Shown here: positions 1 to 8,167 of the stretch, piece after piece | How the letters are laid out: each line of letters begins with the position of its first letter | Numbering within the stretch: the first letter of the stretch is position 1 | Assembly (NCBI RefSeq): GCF_026420845.1 | Contig: NZ_JAOWCB010000016.1 | Location: forward strand, 62,001 to 126,000 | Source of the DNA: Streptomyces sp. PR69 | GTDB lineage: Bacteria; Actinomycetota; Actinomycetes; Streptomycetales; Streptomycetaceae | DNA: 64,000 bases | Direction: 5' to 3' | Notes under the pieces: generated by a model | The model's input: the letters and a program-made list of their open reading frames with translations, nothing else | What the model was told of the DNA's origin: nothing | The model's database searches: none | Made by a program: the position numbers and the translations under genes

Positions 1-795
1 CTCCACCTCGAGACGCAGAACGCCCAGGCCCAGGTCAACGACGCGGAGCCGTCGTACGCGGGCCTCGGCGCACGCGTGGAGAAGATCCTCCGCCTCGCCG
101 AGGAGGAGGCGAAGGACCTGCGCGAGGAGGCCCGCCGCGCCGCCGAGCAGCACCGGGAGCTCGCCGAGTCCGCCGCCCAGCAGGTCCGCAACGACGCCGA
201 GTCGTTCGCCGCGGAGCGCAAGTCGAAGGCGGAGGACGAGGGCGTCCGCATCGTCGAGAAGGCCAAGGGCGAGGCCAACGCGCTGCGCGCAGAGGCGCAG
301 AAGGACGCGCAGTCCAAGCGGGAGGAGGCGGACGCGCTCTTCGAGGAGACCCGCGCCAAGGCCGCCCAGGCCGCGGCCGACTTCGAGACGAACCTCGCCA
401 AGCGGCGCGAGCAGTCCGAGCGTGACCTGGCCTCGCGTCAGGCGAAGGCGGAGAAGCGCCTGGCGGAGATCGAGCACCGCGCCGAGCAGCTCCGGCTGGA
501 GGCCGAGAAGCTGCGTACGGACGCGGAGCGCCGGGCCCGTCAGACGGTGGAGACGGCCCAGCGCCAGGCCGAGGACATCGTGGCCGACGCGAACGCCAAG
601 GCGGACCGTATCCGCAGCGAATCGGAGCGCGAGCTGGCTGCGCTGACGAACCGCCGCGACTCCATCAACGCCCAGCTGACCAACGTCCGCGAGATGCTGG
701 CCACGCTGACGGGCGCGGCGGTGGCCGCCGCGGGCGCGCCCGCGGACGATGAATCGCCGATCACCCGCGGGGTGCCGGCCCAGCAGTCCCGCTGA
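1..795 (+). CDS. filP: FilP coiled-coil filament protein, 3' part (5' end outside window)
   Basis: The frame is open from the first base and ends at 795, giving 265 codons. A GTG at 76 is only an internal possibility, because coding-like sequence continues upstream of it. The product is almost entirely charged heptad-type coiled coil rich in Ala, Glu, Arg and Lys, followed by a short non-coiled tail. It matches the Streptomyces FilP family as I remember it (often annotated 'cellulose-binding protein'). FilP is a DivIVA/Scy-associated, intermediate-filament-like protein that stiffens hyphal tips. The N-terminal DivIVA-like segment lies outside the window. A strong hairpin follows directly, so the gene probably ends a transcription unit. 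The identification rests on recalled sequence similarity. Confidence 0.85.
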   Translation, partial: LHLETQNAQAQVNDAEPSYAGLGARVEKILRLAEEEAKDLREEARRAAEQHRELAESAAQQVRNDAESFAAERKSKAEDEGVRIVEKAKGEANALRAEAQKDAQSKREEADALFEETRAKAAQAAADFETNLAKRREQSERDLASRQAKAEKRLAEIEHRAEQLRLEAEKLRTDAERRARQTVETAQRQAEDIVADANAKADRIRSESERELAALTNRRDSINAQLTNVREMLATLTGAAVAAAGAPADDESPITRGVPAQQSR

Positions 796-808
796 CCGCG
801 GAGCCTGA

Positions 809-845
809 AGCGGGGGCCCGGGGCAGAAGCCCCCGGGCCCCCGCT
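809..845 (+). terminator. Hairpin terminator after filP
   Basis: A GC-rich inverted repeat (arms 809-823 and 830-845, loop CAGAAG) lies 14 bases after the filP stop. There is no T-run, as is usual for Streptomyces terminators. Confidence 0.7.
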
Positions 846-903
846 CCTCAATCGCCGGACGGGCTGAACACAGCCCGTTGCAGCGCCTCCTGGGGGCGCC
901 TCC

Positions 904-960
904 GTGGGGGTACCCCTGGGGGCACCTCCCAGCGGTAGCTGGGGGAGGAGTCCGGGGGAG
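904..960. repeat. Dispersed intergenic repeat, copy A
   Basis: This G-rich intergenic block contains the self-complementary segment ACCTCCCAGCGGTAGCTGGG. A nearly identical copy in the opposite orientation lies at 18968-19022, and shortened relatives occur at 19059-19087 and about 31490-31530. It resembles the repetitive intergenic elements common in Streptomyces. No coding potential is apparent. Confidence 0.7.
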
Positions 961-1028
961 ATTGAGGACCCGGCAAAAAGTCACGCCGCCCGGTGGCGGA
1001 GGGCAGGCTTCCCCCTTAGCGTGGCCGC

Positions 1029-2093
1029 ATGATCGAGCTCGAGGGTCTCACCAAGCACTTCGGCGCGAAGGTGGCGGTCGACCATCTGTCCTTCACGGTG
1101 CGGCCGGGCGTGGTGACCGGCTTCCTCGGGCCGAACGGCGCGGGCAAGTCGACGACGATGCGCATGATGCTCGACCTCGACAATCCGACCAGTGGCACAG
1201 TCCGCATCGACGGCAAGCACTACCGGGACCTCGAAGAGCCGCTGAAGTACATCGGCGCGCTGCTGGAGGCGTCGAAGGCGATGCACGGCGGGCGCAGGGC
1301 GTATCACAATCTGCTGTGTCTCGCCCAGTCGAACCGCATCCCGGCGTCCCGCGTGGACGAGGTGCTGGACATCGTCGGTCTCACGGCCGTGGCCCGGAAG
1401 AAGTCAAAGGGCTTCTCTCTCGGTATGAACCAGCGGCTCGGCATCGCATCCGCGCTGCTCGGCGATCCCGAGATCCTGATGTTCGACGAGCCGGTCAACG
1501 GCCTGGATCCCGAGGGAATTCACTGGATCCGCAATCTGATGAAGCAGCTCGCCGCCGAAGGACGGACGATCTTCGTCTCCTCTCATCTGATGAGTGAAAT
1601 GGCCCTGACCGCCGACCACTTGATTGTGATCGGGCAGGGAAAGCTGCTGGCCGACACCTCGATGGCGGATTTCATCCAGGAGAACTCGCGCAGCTATGTC
1701 CGGATGCGTTCACCGCAGCGGGAACGGGTGCTGGATGTGCTGCACACCGAAGGGCTGACCGCGGTCGAGGCGGGCAGCGGGGTGCTGGAGATCGACGGTG
1801 CGACCACCGAGCAGATCGGCGAGCTGGCCGCCCGGCACCAGATCACCCTGCATGAGCTGAGCGCCCAGCGCGCCTCTCTGGAGGAAGCGTTTATGCAGAT
1901 GACCGCCGCCTCGGTGGAGTACCACGCACATGCCGCGGGCGAGCACGGCTTCCCGGGCGAGGCGCCGCCGGCCTCCCAGCCGGGCGGCCCGGATCAGCCA
2001 GGGCAGCAGGGACAGCCCGGACAGCCGGCCGTGCCGTGGGGCCAGAGCTACGAAGAGCAGCGGCGCCGTCGCGGCAGCCGCGGGGGAGCGTGA
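1029..2093 (+). CDS. ABC transporter ATP-binding protein (first of two tandem pairs)
   Basis: This 354-residue ATPase probably drives the ABC-2 permease that starts 3 bases after its stop. The Walker A is GPNGAGKST with Lys40. The signature region is degenerate (SLGMNQRL), and the Walker B/D-loop reads MFDEPVNGLDPEG, as in BcrA/DrrA-type drug or lipid exporters. After about residue 300 the protein ends in a Pro/Gly/Gln-rich tail, probably disordered. It closely resembles the ATPase at 3038-4204, including the order of motifs and the Pro-rich tail, which indicates tandem duplication. The substrate is unknown. The ATG start gives the standard N-terminal beta strand. Confidence 0.85.
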   Translation: MIELEGLTKHFGAKVAVDHLSFTVRPGVVTGFLGPNGAGKSTTMRMMLDLDNPTSGTVRIDGKHYRDLEEPLKYIGALLEASKAMHGGRRAYHNLLCLAQSNRIPASRVDEVLDIVGLTAVARKKSKGFSLGMNQRLGIASALLGDPEILMFDEPVNGLDPEGIHWIRNLMKQLAAEGRTIFVSSHLMSEMALTADHLIVIGQGKLLADTSMADFIQENSRSYVRMRSPQRERVLDVLHTEGLTAVEAGSGVLEIDGATTEQIGELAARHQITLHELSAQRASLEEAFMQMTAASVEYHAHAAGEHGFPGEAPPASQPGGPDQPGQQGQPGQPAVPWGQSYEEQRRRRGSRGGA

Positions 2094-2096
2094 CCG

Positions 2097-2876
2097 ATGG
2101 CCTCCGTACCCGCCGTCCTGCAGTCCGAGTGGACCAAGATCCGTACGGTCTCCTCCACGGTCTGGACGCTCGTGAGCGCCCTGGTGGTCACCGTCGCGAT
2201 GAGCGCCGGGATCAGCGCCCTGGTGAAGGCCACGTTCGATGAGCTGTCGGAGCTGGAGCGGGCCACGTTTGACCCCACGTTCGTCAGCTTCTCCGGGATG
2301 ATCCTCGGCCAGCTCGCCATGGTGGTCTTCGGTGTGCTGGTGGTGGGCACCGAGTACAGCTCGGGCATGATCCGCACCTCGCTGGCCGCGGTGCCGCAGC
2401 GTGCGACGTTCATCTTCAGCAAGATGGCGGTGGCCACCGTGCTGGCGCTGGCGGTCGGCATGGCCACCAGCTTTCTGTCGTTCTTCGTCGGCCAGGCGCT
2501 GCTGGGCGAGCACCGTACGACGATCGGCGCGGACAATGTGCTGCGCGCGGTCATCGGCGGCGGCCTCTATATGGGGCTGATCGCGCTGTTCTCGATGGGC
2601 GTGGCGACGATGCTGCGCTCCTCGATCCTCTCGCTGGGCATCCTGGTGCCGTTCTTCTTCCTGGTCTCCCAGATCCTGATCTCCGTGCCCAAGGCGAAGA
2701 CGGTCGCCCGGTACTTCCCCGACCAGGCCGGCTCCAAGATCATGCAGGTGGTGCCGGACGCCCTGGGCAGCGATGTCGCGCCATACGGGCCCTGGGGCGG
2801 GCTGGGGATCATGTGCGCATGGGTCGCGGCGGCGCTGCTCGGCGGCTATCTGGTGCTGAAGAAGCGCGACGCCTGA
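2097..2876 (+). CDS. ABC-2 type permease (first pair)
   Basis: This 259-residue integral membrane protein has about six hydrophobic segments and a short cytoplasmic start containing a QSEWTKIRTV motif typical of ABC-2 permeases. A GTEYSSGMIRTS segment after the second helix is also characteristic of the family. It ends in a KKRDA-like cytoplasmic tail. It lies 3 bases downstream of the cognate ATPase, so the two are surely co-transcribed. It is paralogous to the permease at 4201-5025. The exported substrate cannot be told from sequence. Confidence 0.85.
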   Translation: MASVPAVLQSEWTKIRTVSSTVWTLVSALVVTVAMSAGISALVKATFDELSELERATFDPTFVSFSGMILGQLAMVVFGVLVVGTEYSSGMIRTSLAAVPQRATFIFSKMAVATVLALAVGMATSFLSFFVGQALLGEHRTTIGADNVLRAVIGGGLYMGLIALFSMGVATMLRSSILSLGILVPFFFLVSQILISVPKAKTVARYFPDQAGSKIMQVVPDALGSDVAPYGPWGGLGIMCAWVAAALLGGYLVLKKRDA

Positions 2877-3037
2877 GCCGCCCGGGCGAGACGTTCCGGC
2901 CGCCCGCCCGACATCTGCGGCCACTTTAGGCTTGGCCGGAACCGTCAAGGCACAGCTATCCTCCTAACTCTTACGGGGGCGTACGGCCGGATGGCGGCGT
3001 GTGCCCCGACGACCCGAAAAGTCGATGGGGCTGGAGA

Positions 3038-4204
3038 ATGATCGAGGCAGTCGGCCTGACCAAGCGCTATGGCGCGAAGACGGCCGTATACAACCTTTCC
3101 TTCCAGGTGAGGCCGGGGCTGGTGACCGGGTTCCTCGGACCCAACGGCGCCGGGAAGTCGACGACGATGCGCATGATCCTCGGGCTTGACCAGCCCAGCG
3201 GGGGGCATGTGACGATCGGCGGCCGTCCGTTCAAGCAGCTGCCGAACGCACCGCGCCAGGTCGGCGCGCTGCTGGACGCCAAGGCCGTGCACGGCGGGCG
3301 CAGCGCGCGCAACCATCTGCTGTCGCTGGCGCAGCTCTCCGGCATCCCGGCCCGCCGGGTGGACGAGGTGCTCGGCGTGGTCGGCCTGCAGGAGGTCGCC
3401 AAGAAGCGGTCCAAGGGGTTCTCGCTCGGCATGGGCCAGCGCCTGGGCATCGCGGCGGCGCTGCTGGGCGATCCGCAGGTGCTGCTCTTCGACGAGCCGG
3501 TCAACGGCCTGGACCCCGAGGGCATCCTCTGGGTCCGCAATCTGATGAAGCAGCTCGCCGCGGAGGGCCGCACCGTCTTCGTCTCCTCCCATCTGATGAG
3601 CGAGATGGCGCTCACCGCCGACCATCTGATCGTGATCGGCCGCGGCCAGCTTCTGTCGGACATGAGCGTCAAGGACTTCATCTCGGCCAACTCCGCGGAC
3701 TTCGCCCGGGTGCGCACCCCGCAGACCGAGCCGGAGCAGCGCGAGAAGCTGTCCACGGCGATCATGGAGGCCGGCGGCCAGGTCATGCCGGAGCCGGACG
3801 GCGCGCTGCGGGTGATGGGGCTGCCGCTGCCGCGCATCAGCGACCTCGCGCACGAGGCCGATGTACGGCTGTGGGAGCTCTCCCCGCACCAGGCCTCGCT
3901 TGAGGAGGCTTATATGCGGATGACGCAGGGCGCGGTCGACTACCGCTCCACCGAGGACCAGAAGGCGGGTCTGATGCAGCAGCCGCCGATGGGCGCCATG
4001 GGGCCGGCGCCCGCGTACCAGCAGATCCCCGAGGTGCCTCAGCAGGGCTTCTACGCCCCGCCGCCGCCCCAGCCGGGTCAGGGCCCCGCTGCGCAGGGTA
4101 CGCCCGCGCCGCCCGCCGCCACTCCCGGCGGCCCGGCCCCCGCGCCCTCCGCTGCCCCCACTGCTCCGCCCGCCGGCCCGACCACGTCCGAGGACGCCCG
4201 ATGA
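3038..4204 (+). CDS. ABC transporter ATP-binding protein (second tandem pair)
   Basis: I chose the ATG at 3038 because the family starts MIEAVGLTKRYG. A GTG at 2999 would add 13 residues unlike the paralogue. The Walker A is GPNGAGKST, the signature-like motif SLGMGQRL and the Walker B LLFDEPVNGLDPEG. After about residue 310 there is a long Pro/Ala/Gln-rich disordered tail. The stop overlaps the start of the next permease by four bases (ATGA), so translation is coupled. With the first pair this makes a duplicated ATPase-permease cassette. The substrate is unknown. Confidence 0.85.
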   Translation: MIEAVGLTKRYGAKTAVYNLSFQVRPGLVTGFLGPNGAGKSTTMRMILGLDQPSGGHVTIGGRPFKQLPNAPRQVGALLDAKAVHGGRSARNHLLSLAQLSGIPARRVDEVLGVVGLQEVAKKRSKGFSLGMGQRLGIAAALLGDPQVLLFDEPVNGLDPEGILWVRNLMKQLAAEGRTVFVSSHLMSEMALTADHLIVIGRGQLLSDMSVKDFISANSADFARVRTPQTEPEQREKLSTAIMEAGGQVMPEPDGALRVMGLPLPRISDLAHEADVRLWELSPHQASLEEAYMRMTQGAVDYRSTEDQKAGLMQQPPMGAMGPAPAYQQIPEVPQQGFYAPPPPQPGQGPAAQGTPAPPAATPGGPAPAPSAAPTAPPAGPTTSEDAR

Positions 4205-5025
4205 CCACCCCGTACCAGCAGCAGGGCGCACCTGTCGCCTCCTACACCTCGCCGATCCCGGTGCGCAACACCCACCTCGGCGACGCCCTCGCCTCCGAGT
4301 GGACCAAGATCCGCTCGGTGCGCTCCACGATGTGGACGCTCGGCGTGATGATTGTGCTGATGGTCGGCCTCGGGCTGCTCACGGCGGCGCTCGTGGCCGC
4401 CGCCGACCCCGACCTCCAAGGCCAGTCGGTACTCTCTCTCGGCTTCTCCGGCGTACTGCTCGGCAGCATCTGTGTGATGACGCTGGGCGTGCTGACGATC
4501 TCCTCGGAGTTCGGCACCGGGATGATCCGTACGACGCTGACCGCCTGCCCCAGCCGCGGCCGGGTGCTCGCCGCCAAGGCGATCGTCTTCTTCCTGCTCG
4601 TCTTCACCCTCACCACGGTGACGACAGCGATCGTCGGCGCGCTGCAGGTCGGCATCGTCGGCGGCGAGCCGTCGGGCGAGGACTGGTTCCGCGCCACCGT
4701 GGGCGTCGGCCTCTATGTCGCCGTCCTGGGGCTGCTGGCGCTGGCCGTCGGCGCGCTGATCCGGCACTCCGCGGGCGCGATCACCATCATGATCGGGGTG
4801 CTGCTGCTGCCCCTCGTGGTCGCGATCTTCATGTTCTCCGAGTCGCTCCGCGATGTGCAGCAGGCGCTGTTCGAGTATTCGATCCCCAACCAGATCGGCG
4901 TGCTCTACGACTCCGCGGTGACGACGTCCGGGCCGACCGGCTGGCAGCCGCTGTGGATCGTGCTGGGCGTGACGGCGGTGGCGATGGCCGGCGCGTTCGC
5001 CTCGCTCAGCACGCGCGACGTCTGA
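4201..5025 (+). CDS. ABC-2 type permease (second pair)
   Basis: This 274-residue membrane protein has about six transmembrane segments after a 25-residue polar N-terminus. It shares the SEWTKIRSV and SSEFGTGMIRTTL motifs with the first-pair permease. It overlaps its ATPase by ATGA. The end has the STRDV-type tail seen in homologues. It most likely forms a homodimeric export channel with the neighbouring ATPase. The substrate is unknown. Confidence 0.85.
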   Translation: MTTPYQQQGAPVASYTSPIPVRNTHLGDALASEWTKIRSVRSTMWTLGVMIVLMVGLGLLTAALVAAADPDLQGQSVLSLGFSGVLLGSICVMTLGVLTISSEFGTGMIRTTLTACPSRGRVLAAKAIVFFLLVFTLTTVTTAIVGALQVGIVGGEPSGEDWFRATVGVGLYVAVLGLLALAVGALIRHSAGAITIMIGVLLLPLVVAIFMFSESLRDVQQALFEYSIPNQIGVLYDSAVTTSGPTGWQPLWIVLGVTAVAMAGAFASLSTRDV

Positions 5026-5042
5026 CCGACTGCGTCGCCTGG

Positions 5043-5372
5043 TCAGTACCGGGGCGCGTTACGGGACCGCTGCACCCTCGCGGTGCGGCGGTCCTTCGCG
5101 TTCCAGCACGCCTTGTGCCAGTGCCTGCGGTCGTCCACGCCGCCGTACTCGGACCAGGCCACCACATGCGGCAGGCCGGAGGGGATCTCCTGATCGCAGC
5201 CGGGGCAGCGGTACGTCTTGCCCGCTGCGCTCGCCCCGGCGACATGGCGGACCGACCACTCCTCGCCCTGCCAGAACTCGCTGCGCCCGAACCCGCCGTA
5301 CCTGTCGGCCGTTTCGCTGCGGCGTTCGTCGGATTTCTCGCCGCCACGGGGGCGGTTGCGGCGCGGGGACAC
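5043..5372 (-). CDS. Small CxxC protein, conserved in Streptomyces
   Basis: The predicted protein has 109 residues. I chose the GTG at 5372 because GAGG sits six bases upstream and because homologues, as I recall, start MSPRRNRP. Longer in-frame starts have no ribosome site. The basic disordered N-terminus is followed by a compact domain with CPGCDQEIPSG, then HVVAW, a WHKACW motif and a basic tail. The two Cys of CPGC plus the His and Cys of the second motif could bind zinc as in HNH-like or treble-clef folds. Databases often label such proteins 'ATP/GTP-binding', but no P-loop is visible. It runs convergent with the ABC cassette. Confidence 0.7.
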   Translation of the reverse strand: MSPRRNRPRGGEKSDERRSETADRYGGFGRSEFWQGEEWSVRHVAGASAAGKTYRCPGCDQEIPSGLPHVVAWSEYGGVDDRRHWHKACWNAKDRRTARVQRSRNAPRY

Positions 5373-5585
5373 GTGACACCTCACGGGGCAAGTCCGGACA
5401 GTTCCCCTCCAGCCTACGGTCCGCATCCGGGGGTACGCGTACCGCAAGCCCCCCCACGGTGACCACCGTCATCATGAGTTACCGGAAAATCGCAAAAACT
5501 TCACGGCTGGCCGTGCCTTTGGCACGTGTCAGACGTTAATGCGGTCAGGGGGAGTGACGCGTCGGCCGCAAGGAGGCAGAAGGCG

Positions 5586-6650
5586 ATGCGCGTGGGAACG
5601 TTCGTACTGGGGGCCCAGTTTCCGGGCCAAGGGCAGGGGGAGGCGCTGCATCGAGCGGTGCGGAGCGCCGAAGTCGCCGAGGAAGCCGGGCTGGACTCGG
5701 TGTGGCTGGCCGAGCACCACTTCGTGCCGTATGGAGTATGCCCGTCGGCCGTGACGCTCGCGGCGCTGCTGCTGGGCCGCACCCGGCGCATCAGGGTCGG
5801 CACCGCGGTCAGCGTGCTGCCGACCGTCCACCCAGTGGCGCTCGGAGAGCAGTCCGCGCTGCTGCACCTCACCTCCGGGGGGCGGTTCACCCTGGGCGTG
5901 GGCCGCGGCGGCCCCTGGGTGGACCTGGAGGTGTTCGGCGCGGGCCTGGAGGCATACGAGAAGGACTTCCCCGAGTCGCTCGATCTGCTGCTGCGCTGGC
6001 TGCGCGAACCCCGTGTCGGACACGAGGGGGAACGATTCAGCTTCCGCGAAGTGGCCGTCGTGCCCCGGCCCGACGAGCTGATCGCCGACCCCCACTCCCC
6101 CGACGCCGCCGCCGGGCCCGGCGGCGCGTCCGGGCCCGAGGTGGTCATCGCCTGCACCTCCCCCAAGAGCGTCGAGCGGGCCGCGGTGCGCGGCCTCCCG
6201 ATGCTGCTCGGGATGCACTGCGGCGACGAAGAAAAGGCGGACATGGTCGCACTATGGCGCAAGTACGCGCTTGCCGCAGGCCGTTCGCGGGAAGAAGTGG
6301 ATAGAGCCGCACATGTGTCCGCTGGAGTGGTACAGATCGAGGACGGCCGGGAGGAGGCTGCGCAGACCCTGGTGAAAGCCATGCCGGGCTGGCTTAAACA
6401 GGGACTTGACGCCCATGTCACCGTCGACGGCCGGCACCGCGCGATGCGCGATCCGGTGTCTTATACGGAGCTGCTGTGCTCCCTGCATCCGGTGGGCCCG
6501 CCCCGGCTCGCCGCGGACCGCATCGCGGCCACCTCGGAGCGCACCGGCATCACCCGCTTCGCCCTGCTCGCCGAGGGCTCCGGCGATCTCGCGGCCACCG
6601 AGGAGAACATCCGGCGGCTGGGCGCCGAGGTGCTGCCGCTGCTCAGCTGA
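5586..6650 (+). CDS. LLM-class (luciferase-like) flavin-dependent oxidoreductase
   Basis: The protein has 354 residues. The start at 5586 follows AGGAGG at 5571-5576, whereas the open frame upstream lacks a ribosome site. The sequence begins MRVGTFVLGAQFPGQ and contains the family segments GLDSVWLAEHHF and GRFTLGVGRGG of the bacterial-luciferase TIM barrel, which bind FMN or F420. The substrate cannot be predicted. Homologues are annotated as alkanal monooxygenase-like, which is only a family label. The gene is monocistronic, divergent from the small CxxC gene and convergent with the SCO5389-family gene. Confidence 0.8.
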   Translation: MRVGTFVLGAQFPGQGQGEALHRAVRSAEVAEEAGLDSVWLAEHHFVPYGVCPSAVTLAALLLGRTRRIRVGTAVSVLPTVHPVALGEQSALLHLTSGGRFTLGVGRGGPWVDLEVFGAGLEAYEKDFPESLDLLLRWLREPRVGHEGERFSFREVAVVPRPDELIADPHSPDAAAGPGGASGPEVVIACTSPKSVERAAVRGLPMLLGMHCGDEEKADMVALWRKYALAAGRSREEVDRAAHVSAGVVQIEDGREEAAQTLVKAMPGWLKQGLDAHVTVDGRHRAMRDPVSYTELLCSLHPVGPPRLAADRIAATSERTGITRFALLAEGSGDLAATEENIRRLGAEVLPLLS

Positions 6651-6769
6651 CGCTGCCATTGCCGTTGCCTTTGCCGTTGCTCGGCCGGCACTCCCGTTGC
6701 CGGTGCTCGGCTAGCGCTGCCGCCCCGCTGCCAGTCGCACCTCCCGCGGTGCGGAGCGGCAGCAGAAGT

Positions 6770-7162
6770 TCAGCAGTCGCGCAGTTCCGGCGACTGATTG
6801 AGCAGCTGGGCCCGCGCCGAGGTGAAACGGGCGAGCCGCTCGTTCACCGCGGGGTCCAAGGGGAACACCGCGACGCGGTGACAGTTCTGGAACGCCAGAC
6901 GTACTCCGAAATGCCTCTGCAGCGCGCCGCGAATGGCGTCACTCGCGAGCGCGCGCAGCAGCTGGCCTCGTGCCTGCTCGTCCGGCGGAGGCGTCTGGTT
7001 GTCGGCGAAGTCGCCGCCGTCCACCTTCAGCTGAGCCACCAGAGAACTGATCATCTCCCATGCGTAGGGCAGGGAGGTCCGGACGCAGTCGACGAAGGCG
7101 GCTTCGTCGACCTCGCCTCGCTCGGCCTGATCCAACAGCGCCGGTGAGACGTCGAGCGACAT
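6770..7162 (-). CDS. SCO5389-family conserved protein
   Basis: This is a 130-residue soluble protein. The ATG at 7162 follows a good GAGGAGA ribosome site, and the much longer upstream open frame is antisense to nucS. It starts MSLDVSPALLDQAE and is probably mostly alpha-helical. It has two Cys, one within DCVRTSLPYAWEM and one at the C-terminus (ELRDC). I recognise it as the actinobacterial family named after SCO5389; no function is known to me. It is divergent from nucS, with a 246-base gap between the starts. Confidence 0.75.
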   Translation of the reverse strand: MSLDVSPALLDQAERGEVDEAAFVDCVRTSLPYAWEMISSLVAQLKVDGGDFADNQTPPPDEQARGQLLRALASDAIRGALQRHFGVRLAFQNCHRVAVFPLDPAVNERLARFTSARAQLLNQSPELRDC

Positions 7163-7408
7163 GAGTTCTCCTCTCGCGGCCCCGTCCGGTCGGAGAGGGG
7201 GCCTTACGGGCAGGGAAGGAGGCGTCGGCGCGCGCGGCGAACCGACGACGAACTGCGACGCAGAGTGCACAGCCGACGACCTCCCGTCTCCACGGTAAGT
7301 GCGCCGTCCAGAGGGCACCAGGAGATTGGGCGTACAACCGGCCACCGGCGAACGGGGCTTCCAGGGCGAATCGCGCGCGACCGCGTCCGTCGAGTAGCGT
7401 TGCGGACC

Positions 7409-8071
7409 ATGCGTCTCGTCATCGCCCGTTGCTCCGTGGACTACGCGGGCCGGCTCACCGCCCATCTGCCCTCCGCCCCCCGTCTGATCCTGGTCAAGGC
7501 GGACGGCAGCGTGTCCATCCACGCGGACGACAGAGCGTACAAACCGCTCAACTGGATGTCCCCGCCGTGCACGCTGAAGGAAGGCGACGACAGCGTGTGG
7601 ACGGTGGTCAACAAGGCAGGCGAGAAACTGATCATCACCATGGAGGACGTTCTCCATGACTCCTCGCATGAGCTGGGCGTGGACCCCGGCCTCATCAAGG
7701 ACGGCGTGGAAGCCCACCTTCAGGAGCTGCTCGCCGACCGGATCGAGACGCTGGGCGAGGGCTACAGCCTGATCCGGCGTGAATACCCCACCGCGATCGG
7801 TCCGGTGGACATCCTCTGCCGGGACGCGGACGGCGGGACGGTCGCCGTGGAGATCAAGCGGCGCGGTGAGATCGACGGTGTGGAGCAGCTCACCCGCTAT
7901 CTGGAGCTGCTCAACCGCGATCCGCACCTTGCTCCGGTGAAGGGCGTCTTCGCGGCCCAGGAGATCAAGCCGCAGGCGCGGGTGCTGGCGACGGACCGCG
8001 GGATCGGCTGTGTGGTGCTGGACTATGACGCCCTGCGCGGCATCGAGGACGACAAGCTGCGGCTCTTCTGA
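7409..8071 (+). CDS. nucS: Mismatch-specific endonuclease NucS/EndoMS
   Basis: The protein has 220 residues and starts MRLVIARCSVDY, the conserved start of actinobacterial NucS. The earlier in-frame ATG would add a non-homologous extension. The RecB-like nuclease core is intact: GPVDIL with Asp134, then VAVEIKRRGE with Glu148 and Lys150. The C-terminus ends LRLF, consistent with a beta-clamp binding peptide. In actinobacteria that lack MutS/MutL this enzyme makes staggered double-strand cuts at G-T, G-G and T-T mismatches. A hairpin follows the stop. Confidence 0.93.
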   Translation: MRLVIARCSVDYAGRLTAHLPSAPRLILVKADGSVSIHADDRAYKPLNWMSPPCTLKEGDDSVWTVVNKAGEKLIITMEDVLHDSSHELGVDPGLIKDGVEAHLQELLADRIETLGEGYSLIRREYPTAIGPVDILCRDADGGTVAVEIKRRGEIDGVEQLTRYLELLNRDPHLAPVKGVFAAQEIKPQARVLATDRGIGCVVLDYDALRGIEDDKLRLF

Positions 8072-8095
8072 ACACGGACGGGCGTGCGTGTGCGT

Positions 8096-8128
8096 ACGGC
8101 CCCGGGCGGCAGCGCCGTCCGGGGCCGT
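8096..8128. terminator. Hairpin terminator between convergent nucS and NTPase genes
   Basis: Two 15-base arms (8096-8110 and 8114-8128) pair perfectly except for one G-T, around a three-base loop. It lies 25 bases after the nucS stop and 40 bases beyond the stop of the opposing gene, so it could serve both. Confidence 0.75.
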
Positions 8129-8167
8129 GTGCGTGTGAGTGCGGGGCTGGCGAGCGCCTGCCCCGGG

